Source: Fremontodendron californicum
Lineage: Eukaryota; Streptophyta; Magnoliopsida; Malvales; Malvaceae
Assembly: GCA_030761205.1 (NCBI GenBank)
Contig: JAULJL010000035.1
Coordinates: 11,798,001 to 11,862,000 of the forward strand
DNA length: 64,000 bases
Reading direction: 5' to 3'
Shown here: positions 1 through 11,247 of the stretch, one piece after another
Layout: each line of letters starts with the position of its first letter
Numbering within the stretch: position 1 is the first letter of the stretch
The notes under the pieces: model-generated
Told to the model about the DNA's origin: nothing
Seen by the model: only the letters and a program-made list of their open reading frames with translations
Database searches by the model: none
Position numbers and translations under genes: made by a program

Positions 1-16
1 TGAGAATATCATCCAT
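1..16 (-). CDS. Start of the Cys-rich nucleic-acid-binding-like ORF, copy C (partial)
   Basis: The complement of the first 16 bases encodes the first five residues (MDDIL) of the same ORF that is complete at 55710-56246, 40864-41400 and 24394-24930. The start codon is at 16-14. Just upstream on this strand is a long pyrimidine tract ending in AAG directly before the ATG, a potential 3' splice acceptor. The rest of the gene, and presumably a LOG gene, lies left of the window. Confidence 0.7.
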
Positions 17-161
17 CTTGAAAAAAAAAATGAAAAAGAAATTGAAAGAGAAATTTATATACAATATCAGTTTTGTGGGTAGCTGATGGAACCGACTTAA
101 ATAATCACGGAGTACCGTTATCCGCCATTTAACCGGGGTTAAAAAAAAATTATATTTACAT

Positions 162-3100
162 CTAGTTATTTTCAAAACAAGGATCAGAAAGAAAAACAAC
201 CTCTTCTTGAGTAACATGATTTTCCAAAAAGAGTTTGAGTCTTTGTCCATTTACCTTGAATACGTTACCATTTTGAGGATTCTCAATGTCAACTGCTCCA
301 TAATGATACACATGTTTAACCACAAATGGGCCAGTCCATCTTGATCTCAACTTACCAGGAAATATGTGAAGTCTAGAATTATAAAGTAGAACTTTTTGCC
401 CAACATCAAATGTTTTTCTTGAAATTAACTTGTCATGAAAGGCTTTAGTTATTTCTTTATGACTTTTAGAATTCTCATATGCATCTTTGAATAAAGTTGG
501 CCAGTAAAATCCACACTGTAAAATTTTTGCAGCAGTTTTCTTTGATGAAAAATGACCACCACATGCCTCGGAATGACAAAACTTAATTACACTACTTACC
601 TCATTGTCGGGAATGCATCTTCGAAAAATTTGATCAGGACAATATTTGAACAAGTAAGGGTCATCCCAGTAGAACTTCTTTACCTCATTCAGAAACTTCC
701 TTTTATCTTGGGGGCTCCATTGAGAAGGAATTTTTCCCAAAAAGGAATATTTTAGCTCGGATGGCAATGGTTTTAAATCCAGCTTGGGTGGTTCAATAGT
801 TGATGGTACAGTGACATTTGTAAGTGATGGAAGTTCCTCAAACTTTTGTTTCCAACAATGCTTATCCTGAAAAGAATTTAACAAAGAATCAGTGTGTGAA
901 ATTTCTGAAGCATTATCAAACTCACATTCAATTAAATAAGCTTCTAAAGGATCATGGAATGTGGTAGTGGTGAGATGTTCATGAACAAGTTCTTCAATGA
1001 AATCCACTTCATGTACTTCTGAATCATCACCAGGTTGCTTGCAAATGTTGAACACATTTAATTCTAAAGTCATATTTCAAAAAGAAATGTTCAAAATGCC
1101 ATTCCTGCAATTTATCAGAGCATTAGAAGTTGCAAGAAATGGACGGCCTAATATAACAGGAATTTGAACATTTGGATTTGAAACAGGATGTGTGTCCAAA
1201 ACAATAAAATCAACAGGGAAGTAAAAATTATCAATTTGAACCAAAACATCTTCAACTATCCCTCGAGGAATTTTTACAGAACGATCAGCTAGTTGAAGTG
1301 TAACAGGTGTTTCTTGAGTTCACCTAAACCTAACTGTTGATAAACAGAAAAAGGCAAAAGATTAACACTAGCACCAAGATCAAGCAATGCACGTTCTATT
1401 CTAGTGTTTCCAATGATGCATGAGATTGTTGGACATCCAGGATCATTGAATTTTGGTGGAGTAAGGTGCTGAATGATTGAGCTCACACTTTCCGTCAGAA
1501 ATGCTTTCTTTTGTACATTATGTTTCCTTTTAACTGTGCACATGTCCTTCAAAAATTTAGCATAAGATGGAACTTGTTTGATTGCATCCAATAAAGGAAT
1601 GTTAATCTTAACTTGTTTGAAAAGTTCATAAATTTCTGCATTTTGATTCAAATTCTTTATTGTTTGCAACCTTTGAGGAAAAGGAGCAGGATGCATACCT
1701 TTTTCTTTGTCCAAATTTTCAAGAAGTTCAGACTTACCATCATCCTTACCGTTACTTTTCGGAGGGGAAGGAGGATCTTGGTCTTTTGATGGAATCTTTT
1801 TGTCAATTGCCTTTCCACTTCGAAGAGTTGTGATAGAACTGGCATTTTCCTGTTGAGTTTCATTGGAGCAAGAAACAAGACATTGAGTAGAAGGGTTAGG
1901 CTGAGGTTGAGCAGGAAACTTACCTTTTTCTTGAGTGCGTAATGAAGCTGTCAATGTGGACAAGGTGTTTTTGATCTCATTGATGTCCTGTGAAGTTTGG
2001 TTATTCACATTTGCTTGTGTTTGCATGAATGCTTGCAATGTCTCTTCCAAGGTTTGTACACGTGAAGGTTGATAGGAAAAAGTGTTGCCCGGCTTTTGAG
2101 ATTGTGGTACCTGAACATGATTATTATTCCGCCAACTGAAGTTGGGATGACTTCTCCATTCAGGGTTATACGTTTCAGAGTAAGGAGAAGGAAAAGGCTT
2201 TTTAAATGTGTTTATGGAATTTACTTGATCATGCAACGCTTCTTTAAGAATGGGAATGTTTGGACATTCAGAAGTGGGGTGTCCCATGATTTCACAAATT
2301 CCACAACTTTCTTCATTTTTAACCGTTTTGACTTCTTTTACTTCTCTAAGTTCCATGGCTTCAATCTTTCTAGCCAAATTAGCTACTTTAGCTTTTATCT
2401 CATCTTCTTGACTAAAATGATATTTTCCTCTGTTAGAAACAACATTAGATCTATTGGAACTTTCAGAGGAATTATCTGTGTGCCAGGCTTGAGAATTATA
2501 TGCCAAATGGTCTAGGTAGTCAAAGGCTTCTTCAGGTTCTTTTTCTAGAAACTCACCGTTACACATTGTTTCAACAAATTGTTTAGTTTCGGGAGTTAAA
2601 CTTTCATAAAAGAAACTAATAAGACGCCATTTTTCAAAACCATGATGTGGACAAGAACTTAACAAAACTTTAAAACGCTCCCAGCACTGAAAAAATGCTT
2701 CATTTTGATTTTGATTGAAATTTTGAATCTGTCTTTTCAAAGCAGTAGTTTTATGTGCTGGGAAAAATTTCTTTAGAAACTTAGTTTGTAATTCTTGCCA
2801 TGTGCCAATTGACCTTGGTTTTAAATTATGAAGCCAAATTTTTGCTTTATCTTTTAAAGAAAAAGGAAATAATTTTAGCTTGACAATTTCATTTGTACAT
2901 TGTTGGTCATTAAAGGTGACACATACATCTTCGAAGTCTTTTAGAAACGAGTAAGCACTTTCCGATTCTAACCCATGGAAATTTGGAAGCAAAGCTATCA
3001 TACCTGGTTTAAAACGAAAGTTGTTTGCATTGAGAGGAAAAATAAAACAAGAGGGTGATGAACTTCGAGTTGGTTGCAAGTAGTCACGCATGGTGCGTAC

Positions 3101-3238
3101 TTGTCTGTTTTCACCTTCAGCATGAATACTTTCATTGTCAGCCATGGTAGGAGTTGTATTAGAAAGATTACCTGAAAAAGTTTCACAATAAAATCTAACT
3201 AAACGACGAGATCTAAAATCACGTCGCCAAACAAGCAT
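162..3238 (-). pseudogene. Gag / aspartic protease / integrase-tail polyprotein of copy C, disrupted
   Basis: Two reading frames (1289-3238 and 162-1073) together match the single 958-residue ORF of copy A. The gag part holds the capsid-like region and a zinc knuckle (CGICEIMGHPTSEC, pattern CX2CX4HX4C). The protease motif is LLDLGASVNLLP. A one-base deletion near 1312 throws the frame after LGEL, and a GGA to TGA change at 1077-1079 adds a stop. Unlike A and B, this copy keeps an integrase N-terminal zinc-binding stretch (KFCHSEACGGH and following FYWPT) between the protease and the integrase C-terminal GPF-motif tail. The CxxC half of that finger and the DDE core are missing. Not expected to be functional. 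Confidence 0.85.
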
Positions 3239-3394
3239 AAAACAAAGTTAATATACAGATTAGGCGGTATAACCAGCCAATAAAAATAAAACAAAGTTAA
3301 TATACAATATAAATATAAATATATAGAAAATTAGGCGGTATAACCAGCCAATAAAAATAAATATACTTATAAACTTATATACTTAGTATTGCTT
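3239..3394. repeat. Leader direct repeats containing GGCGGTATAACCAGCC (copy C)
   Basis: Two copies of an approximately 50-base unit carrying GGCGGTATAACCAGCCAATA lie between the gag ORF and the primer-binding site. The same unit occurs twice in copy A (52571-52676), once in copy B and four times in each LTR of copy D. It lies just downstream of the primer site in the genomic RNA leader, so a packaging or dimerisation role is conceivable. That role is inference. Confidence 0.7.
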
Positions 3395-3412
3395 CCCCGG
3401 CAACGGCGCCAA
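3395..3412 (-). other. Primer-binding site, tRNA-Asp type (copy C)
   Basis: On the minus strand this reads TGGCGCCGTTGCCGGGGA, six bases inside the 5' LTR edge. It is complementary to the 3' end of plant tRNA-Asp, the primer known for Athila elements. The same 18 bases occur in copies A, B and D. Confidence 0.9.
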
Positions 3413-3418
3413 AAACTT

Positions 3419-4930
3419 GATGCAGACTCAATTAAGAGTTGTAAACCCAAGTGCAGGTTATGTTCAAGTAATAAATTCTCGGGTGTCCGAGGTCAAACCA
3501 CAGGGAAGCGTATTAGTAAGTATAAGTTTATAAATATATAAGAAAAAGAAAATAAACAAGATATTAGGGAATCAATAACAAAGAAAGTAAACAAGATATT
3601 AGAGAACAAAATAAACAAAATAACATAAAAGCAATTAAACAAGATATAAAAAAACAATAAGAAAAGATATTGAGGTTAGAGAATCCACTCTTGGTGTTAT
3701 GCTAAGATTAATCTTGTTTTATTACACAATTGAAATCTACACATAAGGAAGGTTCCAATCGGAAGGTTTAGCAATTCAGTCCAAATTGTCCAACGTCCAT
3801 AGCATATGATATTATGTTCATTTGGTGTCCTCAAAACTCATAAAAAAAAGTCCAAGCATTTCTTATGCCAAGGTATATGTCTACAACAAATCAAGGTTAT
3901 GAAACCAAGCATTTACTGTGCCATTTTCCTTGTCAATAACGAATCAAGATCTCTACTTTGCAAGTATGATTTTAAACCAAAAGAAAATATTATCTATACT
4001 AATGTTTATAAATGATGATTCATTTTAGCTCAAGTTTAAGAGACTAACCTTAGCATTTACCAAAAGCTTCACCTCATCACCTCAACAATATGATTAGCAA
4101 CACATACTAGATATGAATAAAATGAAAAGAAATGTAAGAAGCATAAGTAAATATAGAAAAAGAAAACTAGAGAAAGGAAAGAAAAAGAAAACTTAGAGAA
4201 TTTTATTACAATGGCTAATATCCTACCAATGTATCAATGTATTCCAATACTCATCCAAGGCCCTCTATTTATACACATTTTGGAGGGCTAAATGACAAGA
4301 GACAAGCTTTACAAATTTCAAAGGTAGGTATAATAGGTGGGTGCATTTTTCTAACAATTTTCGTCATATTGTATGACAATTCTGATCAGCCAGCTTGATG
4401 GTCGCGTTTGTCAATGTTGGAGGCTCGATCTGATAAAATGGTCTTCTAGAAAAATATACCCCTATCAGTTACGAATCCATAGCCGTTGGAATCAGATCAT
4501 TTTCTCATGTGGATCGGAAGATATGGTCAAAATACCAAAACGGTGCAGAACAGACGTCATTGCACATCAGCCAACTTGATGGTTGATTTCGGTAGGAAAA
4601 ACGACTCCGTTTCAAGAAGTGTAAAACATGAAAAAGATAGATATGCCTCTTAACTATGCAAGCTTAAAATTTCAGCCTTATTGCTTCAGTGAAACTCCAG
4701 ATATAGCTGATATGGAAAAAGGTGTCGGAACTGGAACTGAACTGGATTTGCCCTTAATTCTTTATTTAACCTAGTAATCTGAAATCACTCAAAGAAACTC
4801 GTGAAAAGCACCAAATTACATAAAAATATAAAAAATCATAAACACAATTAGACTAAGCAATAATAACTCGTATTTGACACAAAATAATAATAAAACATAA
4901 CTAAAAACTATATAATTATACGAGTTATCA
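3419..4930 (-). repeat. 5' LTR of copy C (1512 bp)
   Basis: Begins on the plus strand with TGATGCAGAC next to the primer site and ends with CGAGTTATCA at 4930. It aligns along its length with the LTRs of copies A and B, including the TATA region (ATTTATACACA on the plus strand near 4268-4278). Small substitutions throughout indicate an older or separate lineage from A. Confidence 0.9.
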
Positions 4931-5429
4931 TTAAGCTGCCCTTTCAGGTTTTCAACCTAAACTCTTCCTTCACTTTTATTCTTTTTTCATTTTATTTAAT
5001 TTTTAAAAAAATTTCATTTTTTTCTCATGAATAATATTTCTTCAAAGCATCTACATTCACTGCATTTGAAAAATCATTTTCATCCATTTCTATTAAAATT
5101 GATGCCCTCTTAAGAAAACTTTCTTTACCACAATGTCATTCCCAACTAGATGCCCACTTACCCTGAGAATCTTGTTGATTGTGAAAGATTTTTTCAATAC
5201 TAACTCTCTTTTTCTGAATTGCCTAGGACGCACTTTCCTATCATGGGATCACATCATCCTTTTCTACTACATTTATCCATGGAAAAGTGCTTTTAATCTC
5301 TTATCTACAATAAGGTTCACTTGTTCATACTCGGTTTTCACCCATTCGGCCTCATATAGCTCCATCTCCATTAAGACTCGTAGAGAAGGGATTTCGACTT
5401 CAATTGGCAATACTACCTCTACCTCGTAT
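4931..5429 (-). pseudogene. Integrase C-terminal remnant of Tat-like element T
   Basis: The minus strand from 5429 encodes a stretch (VVLPIEVEIPSLRV, then MELYEAEW) typical of the region after the integrase core in plant Tat-lineage Gypsy elements. It continues directly from the integrase core at 19397-20198 once the CACTA insertion (5430-19396) is removed. Further downstream the frame decays (QFRKRELVLKK, then frameshift). About 4931-5100 is low-complexity T-rich sequence with no recognisable content. Confidence 0.7.
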
Positions 5430-5700
5430 CACTACAAACAAATTGCCATATACTGACTTTTAGTTTTACTGACGGTCAAATTCCGTCAATAAATCAAGTC
5501 TATACCGACGGATTTTTGATCAGTCAGAATATGTATAATATATACCGACGCTTTTTTTTTTCCGTCGGTATATGTTATATCTATTGTAACAATTGATTAT
5601 TTTTAGCCAGTATAGGTTTGATGTATACCAAATATTTTATTTCGACCATCGATATATACATCTCGTGAAAAAACTACCCATTCATTTTTTTCAACCGGCG
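5430..5700. repeat. Left terminal inverted repeat and subterminal repeats of CACTA element
   Basis: After the CACTACAAACAAATTGCCAT terminus come repeated GACGGTCAAA, TACCGACGGA and related units separated by about 30-50 bases. The counterpart is at 18890-19396. Confidence 0.8.
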
Positions 5701-5745
5701 GCTTTATTTTAATTTCAATTAAATTTTTTTTTTTGGTAAAAAGAT

Positions 5746-5790
5746 GACCTATAGCAATGGGCTATTTTGTTATGCCCGTTGCTATAGGTC
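5746..5790. repeat. Near-perfect hairpin with 17 bp arms inside the CACTA element
   Basis: GACCTATAGCAATGGGC at 5746-5762 pairs with GCCCGTTGCTATAGGTC at 5774-5790 with one mismatch and an 11-base loop. It lies between the subterminal repeats and the captured gene fragment. It may be the remains of a small inverted-repeat element or the edge of another transposon terminus. Confidence 0.75.
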
Positions 5791-6173
5791 ATGTAAATAT
5801 TATTTGGGGAAAACGATTAGTGACAAAATCTGAAGAAAAAAAAGCCCTTTCTCTAAACCATTTTTTTCTTTTTCTTTAAACCCCTTTGAGTGTTTTCTCC
5901 AAACCTTTTTTCATCCAAACCATTATGGAGAAATCCGAATTAAAACTTGAATTTGTAATCAAAAGTTGCAATCGAAGTTTTCTCCAAATCGCAGTTTCTC
6001 GACTGGTAAGCCTTTCCCCTATATTTATTTTTTGAAGTACTTGGTTTCAGTTGTCACCAATTTTTTTTCCTTCAAAGGTTTAAAAGAACAAAACCTTTGC
6101 ACTTTGGGAATCGGCTGGGTGTGATCAAGTGAGATCATTTTCGTGCTCTCTCAACTCACTCGACTCCTCCCCA

Positions 6174-6312
6174 ATGGAACCACTGTTAGGGTTCGAAGAA
6201 GAAACGATTGCGGCTTATAATCAAGAGTTTTCAATTTCATCATCATCATCCAACGGCTACAAATTGGTGCCGTGGTTAAACTGGGCCGAATGAGAATCAG
6301 TGAGAAAATCTC
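6174..6312 (+). pseudogene. LAS1: LAS1-like gene fragment, exon 1 (5' part)
   Basis: An ATG at 6174 opens a frame whose end (YKLVPWLNWAE, stop, ESVRKSLFS) matches the start of plant LAS1-like proteins. LAS1 proteins are nucleolar endonuclease subunits that act in removal of the ITS2 spacer from pre-rRNA. TGG has become TGA at 6291-6293, and a chromovirus splits the exon after 6312; it resumes at 11546. About 300 bases upstream (5800-6173) look like leader sequence with no clear ORF. The fragment lies inside CACTA termini, so it is a captured gene piece, not a resident gene. Recognition rests on remembered LAS1 sequence features; a protein search would confirm it. Confidence 0.7.
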
Positions 6313-6605
6313 TTATATGAGCCAAACTCAGCAATGAAGAATTCTAGGTGATTAGCCTGAAACAGAGAGATAGAGAAAAGAAGAAGAAGGAAACGACAGA
6401 AGAATAGAAGAGAGAGAAAAGTTCAAGAGATTGTTGTTGAATATTCACTGAATGCATGACCAACCTTACACAGCCAGACTTATAACCAAATATGCTGACT
6501 CAGCCTGTAACTAATCATTTTCTTAACAATGCATTAAGTAATTAACTAACATTTAAAATAAGTCTAATACTGAAATAAAGCTACTTCCTGGAATAGTCTG
6601 TAACA
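6313..6605 (-). repeat. 3' LTR of chromovirus E (293 bp)
   Basis: Spans from TTATATGAGCC (first base pair changed from TG) to CTGTAACA. It matches 11248-11540. Purine-rich sequence on the minus strand adjoins its inner edge. Confidence 0.88.
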
Positions 6606-6630
6606 ATTGCCTCTCCTCAAGACCATCCTT
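6606..6630 (-). other. Polypurine tract of chromovirus E
   Basis: On the minus strand the bases just before the 3' LTR read TTGAGGAGAGGCAAT, a purine-rich run in the position where plus-strand DNA synthesis starts. Confidence 0.6.
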
Positions 6631-6634
6631 GTCC

Positions 6635-7870
6635 TCAAGGAAGAAATGCTGGATACTTGCACCAAAGATCATATAAACACTCCCAGGTAGCATCTTTTGG
6701 AAAACAATTGCTCCAACTAACCAAGACTTCAGTGACTACACTTCCCCTCTTCTTATTGATTCTTCTGTCCAGAATAGCGATTGGTTCTTTGGCCAACACT
6801 TCATCAGCATCGAGCAAGGGTAAGTGAGCTTGAGTTGGTTCCTTGCCAACATGTTTCTTGAGTTGAGAGACATGGAAAACAAGATGCACTCTGGCTCCAG
6901 CAGGCAAAGACAATTTATAAGCAACAGCTCCCACCTTGTCAACAACCTTGTAGGGCCCGAAATATTTAGCTGACAATTTCAAACATGCTCGATTCACCAC
7001 TGATTTCTGCCTATAAGGCTGCAGCTTAACAGAGACCAGATCACCAACCTCAAACCTTCGATCAGTCTTATGTTTGTTGGCCTGTTGATGCATTCTGTTC
7101 TGAGCCCTCTCCAAATAGAATTTAAGCAACTTAAGGGCAGCTTCCCTAGCTGTCAAGCTTTTATCAATAGCCTCCACTTTCAAATCCCCAGGGAGATAAG
7201 GCAAGTGAGTAGGTGCAGCTTGGCCATAGACGACCTCATAAGGTTTAGTGTGAGGGTTGTATGGTAGGTGGTATTGTACCACCACTCTGCCAGGGGAAGC
7301 CACTTGCACCAGTCTTTGGGACTATCACTTGTCATACACCTTAAGTAGGTTTCCAATCCCCGATTAACAACCTCTGTTTGGCCATCCGATTGTGGGTGAT
7401 ATGCTGAGAACATCCTCAATTCAGTTCCCAATAGTTTAAAAAGTTCCTTCCAGAAGTTACTAAGGAAAATCTTATCTCGATCGGAGACAATACTATTAGG
7501 AACCCCATGGAGCTTGTATACATTATCAAGGAACGCCTGGGCCACCATAATAGCTAAAAATAGATGAGCAAGAGGTATGAAGTGTGCACACTTGCTGAGC
7601 CTGTCAACAATCACCATGATGACATCCTTTCTAAGTGACCTTGGCAACCCTTTTATGAAGTCTAGATAAATATCAGACCATACCCTATCTGGAACTGGCA
7701 AAGGTTGTAGCAGTCCCGGATATGCAGAAGAATCATACTTATTCTATTGGCATGTGGTACAAGCTCTGACAAACTCTCTAACACTCCTCTTCAACCCCCT
7801 CCAATACACTACAAATGTGATCCTCTTCATTGTAGCCTCCACTCCAGAATGGCCACCCACAGATGAACTG
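6635..7870 (-). pseudogene. Integrase with C-terminal chromodomain, chromovirus E
   Basis: Minus-strand fragments run from the zinc-binding domain (near 7870-7720, with GGHSGVEATMKRI and ACTTCQ, then an in-frame stop) to the catalytic core (WSDIYLDFI, IVSDRDKIF, QSDGQTEVVNR, giving the D-D-E residues). The GPYKVVDKVGAVAYKLSLP segment follows, then a chromodomain-like tail (VTEVLVSWSNCFPKDATWE). The core frame (7180-7701) and the tail frame (6635-7309) are offset by a frameshift. Chromodomains in this branch are thought to direct integration to heterochromatin. Confidence 0.88.
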
Positions 7871-9491
7871 TGAAAAGAAGTCAGCAGGTCCTGTATAAGG
7901 ATCGTGTCTTGACCCACAACGAGCTTACCCTTTCACCTTAACTGCTCAGATTTCCATGAATACTTAGAAGAAGTATCATTTCCCCCTTTTAGCTTGTGAA
8001 TCAGTTTAGGGTCCTACAACCAGGAATCCCTGATCCTTTTAGTCAGATTATTGTCAACAGTTGTAATAGCACACAGTGTAGCACTTGGCTTTCTTGAAAG
8101 TGCATCAGCTACTTTGTTGTTCACCCCTAGTCTGTACACTACCTCATAGTCGAACCCCATCATCTTAATCACCTAAAGTTGTTGAGTAGGGGTATTGGCT
8201 TTGCTGTCTAAGAGGAACTTCAGGTTACGGTGATCTGTTTTGATCAAAAAATGTCTTTCTATGAGGTACGCACTCCACCTCTTCACTGTAGACAAAATAG
8301 CCAACATCTTTTTTTCATACACTGATAATGCTTGATGTCTAAGGGAGAGTGCATTTGCTATAATAAGCTATAGGTATTCCCTTTTGACTCAGGACAGCAC
8401 CAATTCCCATACTGGAAGCATCAGACTCCACCACAAGGACTTCATTGAAGTCAGGTAGGGCAAGCTCAGGGGCTATGATCACTACTTGTTTAAGCTGATC
8501 AAATGAATTATGGGCAGCCTTATTCCATTCAAAAACATTCTTTTTTCAGTAAGATGCTTAGCTATAGACCCATAGCCTTGAACGAACCGTCTTAACTTGT
8601 TAGCCCCAAGAACCCCCTAAGCTCCTTAACTGACTTGGGTTCTGGCCAACTTTTCATACACTTCACCTTTTTCTCATCCATCTCCATACCCTGCTTACTG
8701 ATAACATGCCCCAGATATTCAATTCTTGTAGCCCCAAAGTCATATTTAGAAAATCTCATAAATAATTTGTTTGATAGTAAAATATCAAACACCAGAGCCA
8801 AGTGTTGTAAATGATCTGACCAAGTAGAAGAATAAACCAGGATATCATCAAAGAACACCAATACAAACTTCCTATGCACATGCTGAAATATGCTATTCAT
8901 CAAGCTTTGAAAAGAGGAAGGGGCATTGGTTAGCCCAAAGGGCATTAACAAGAACTCATAATGCCCATGATGAGTCCTAAAGGCAGTCTTATGCACATCT
9001 CCTTCAACCATTAGGATTTGATGGTAGCCAAACCTTAAATCTACCTTAAAGAACCAACAAGCCCCTGCTAATTCATCAAACAATTCCTCCACTAAGGTTA
9101 TAGGAAACTTATCTTTGATAGTGATCTTGTTGAGCTGTCTATAGTCAACACAAAGTCTCCAAGACCCATCCTTCTTTTTGACCAAGACCATTGGTAAAGC
9201 AAAAGCACTGGTACTGTCCCTGATGATGCCTGCAGTCCTCATCTCCGTCACCACTTTTTCTATCTCATATTTTTGAATAGATGGGTATCTATAGGGTCTA
9301 ATCTAAATGGTTTCAGACTCATCTTTTAAAGGAATTCTATGATCCTGTGGTATTCGAGGTGACAATCCAGTAGGTACTTCAAAAAGTACAGAATACTGAG
9401 ACAATAATTCCCTCAAATCTTCAGGTAACCCATCAATGTTGTTAACAATGACCTGCACATAACCAAGAGCAATGGGACTCACTTCTTTCAA
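7871..9491 (-). pseudogene. Reverse transcriptase and RNase H, chromovirus E
   Basis: The frame at 8592-9254 contains reverse transcriptase motifs VKKKDGSWRLCVDYRQLN, LMPFGLTNAPSSFQ and FFDDILVYS, where DD is the catalytic pair. The leading portion (9303-9491, IPLKDESETI) is cut off by a stop. RNase H remains are broken by several stops between 7900 and 8590. Defective. Confidence 0.88.
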
Positions 9492-10091
9492 CAGAATGGT
9501 ATAAGTACCCTTAAAGGCTGAATATAACTTGGCTGGCTATCTATCAAAAGCTAACTTCTTAGTTCCAGCTAGTAAGCCTTGCAGAGTAAACCATTGATTT
9601 CCTTCTGGAAACTGCATAATGAGTTTCTAGAAATCCCAGATTATAAAGCCCAAACTCTTAAGCCACTCAACCCCCAGTACAACATCACAGCCAAGTAATG
9701 GTAAGATCAAGAAGTTAGTAACCTATTAGAGACCCTGTGTTTCCTATTTAATCTGCTTACACATCTCATGAGCCTGCATTTGTTCCCCATTTGCCACACT
9801 GACCCTCACTCCACTAAGTGCCTGGGTACCACAACCCAAATGCTTAACCACTACACTATCAAGGAAATTGTGAGTACTCCTAGAATCAACTAAGATAACC
9901 ACCTTTTGATTCTTGATTTTTCCTTGGATTCTCATAGTTTGAGGACCCTCTGTGCCTATAATAGCATGCAAAGAAATGAATGATTTCTGAGTGTTTTCAG
10001 GTTCCTTAGTGCCAGCCTCTTCAATGGAGTCTAAGCAGTCCACAAACTCCTCTGGTTCAGTAACAGGATCTTCTCCTTCATCAATTAGCAT
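9492..10091 (-). pseudogene. Retroviral-type aspartic protease, chromovirus E
   Basis: Frame 9744-10091 holds KVVILVDSRSTHNFLD, the family's active-site segment. Related elements usually read LVDSGSTHNF; here Gly is replaced by Arg, so the Asp-Ser-Gly triad is lost. The downstream part to 9492 continues in broken frames. Confidence 0.75.
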
Positions 10092-10145
10092 CTGGTATAG
10101 CTGAGATCATATACATCTGTGTCCTACTACAAACTTTACCCCACA

Positions 10146-11005
10146 TCAGATACCCAATCCCTTTTTCCTCCTATCATCCCTTTCTTCCCTAGTAGGCATT
10201 TTATTGGTTCGTGGGCTAAGTGCTTCAGTTCTAAGGTGTGGTGGTTTATAAGGAGGGTTTGAGGGTCTTGGAGAAGAGTATGAAGGAAAGAACTGTTTAG
10301 GTGTAGGAAGTAAGGGTGGTAAATTGGATCTGGGTGGTGATTGCATAATGGTTTGCGTTGGTGTACTGCTGTTAGGGTTTTTGTAAGGAAGGTAAGGTTT
10401 CCTAGGCAGATTAAACATAATGGACTCCATCTGTTTTGCTAAGCTAAAGGCGTGTGTTAAGGTTTTAGGATAGAACATTTTTACTGGTTTGGATAGTTAC
10501 CACCTATGAATATGCTTATGCTGTAATCTTCTGTCAACTGTAACATATTTAACAGGCTCTCAAATTCTTCATAATATTCATCAACAGTGTTCAATTGTTT
10601 AAGGCCAACCAATTCATACATAAGGTCAGTAAACTCATTTTCTCCAAATATGGACATCATCTCAGCTATATAATGACTCAGCTTACCTTGATTCTTCATG
10701 AACCTTTGGTGCCATTGCGGGGCTTTCCCATCTAGATGCATCATCATCATTCGAACCTTGTCTTGTTCTCTTGTCTGATTAGCTTCAAAAAACTGCTCAA
10801 TCTAGAGGAGCCATCCTCTAAAATCATCTCCAACAAACCTTGGACATTCCAGCTTAGAGTACTTGGTCTGAATCCTCGAGACGTTGGTTATCTCGTCCCC
10901 AAGCTTAGATCCCTGAATCACTGCCCTGACTTCTTCAGATTGACCCAGTACAGACTTCTGTTTGGGATCTGAGGATCCAGCTTCCAGCGATGGAGTAGCC
11001 TCCAT
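10146..11005 (-). pseudogene. Gag of chromovirus E, broken into three frames
   Basis: The pieces 10802-11005 (PRFVGDDFRGWL), 10481-10750 (LDGKAPQWHQRFM, LKQLNTVDEYYEEFESLL) and 10146-10478 (a Pro-rich linker) follow the order of plant Gypsy gag proteins. The segment DEYYEEFE is typical of the retrotrans_gag domain. Sequence from 11006 to 11231 continues the N-terminal gag in degraded form. No intact zinc knuckle is seen. Confidence 0.8.
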
Positions 11006-11231
11006 CCTTTTGATCTAATCGTCCATCTTCTGCATCATTAATTCAAACATCTTCCTCATTTCCAAGCCCATGCTCTCCAATCCCAAACGCATCTCGGCTC
11101 GTAATTCAATCTTTATCTGCTTAATGGTATTGCCAAACTTAGAATCCATTTTCTCTAACTCTTTCTACAGCTGACCCATTTCTTTCTGCAACCTGGTAGT
11201 GGTTCCATCTACCATGATCCGATCGTAACGA

Positions 11232-11244
11232 GGCTCTAATACCA
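11232..11244 (-). other. Primer-binding site, initiator tRNA-Met type (chromovirus E)
   Basis: Minus strand reads TGGTATTAGAGCC three bases from the LTR edge. The expected complement of plant initiator tRNA-Met is TGGTATCAGAGCC; one base differs. Confidence 0.85.
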
Positions 11245-11247
11245 ACT

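Larger units (their letters stand above)
1..4930 (-). mobile_element. Athila-like non-autonomous LTR retrotransposon, copy C (3' part off the window)
   Basis: Read on the minus strand, the order is 5' LTR (3419-4930), tRNA-Asp primer site, leader repeats, a gag/protease/integrase-tail ORF, then the first codons of the Cys-rich ORF at the window edge. Copies A and B have the same layout. No reverse transcriptase, RNase H or integrase catalytic core is present, so mobility would need proteins supplied in trans. The LTR starts TGATAACTCG and ends TGCATCA when read 5' to 3'. The base pairs outside the LTR at 4931-4935 are TTAAG; the matching TSD lies off the window. The coding region carries a one-base deletion and a nonsense codon, so this copy is more decayed than A. 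Confidence 0.85.

Noticed and set aside
2069..2515. 148-codon plus-strand ORF within copy C gag (mirrors at 26824-27243 and 53397-53843)
   Set aside because: Antisense to the gag zinc-knuckle region; its conservation is explained by the sense gene.
3395..3412. tRNA gene fragment suggested by tRNA-Asp complementarity
   Set aside because: Only 18 bases, at the exact primer-site position inside the LTR; no tRNA body nearby.
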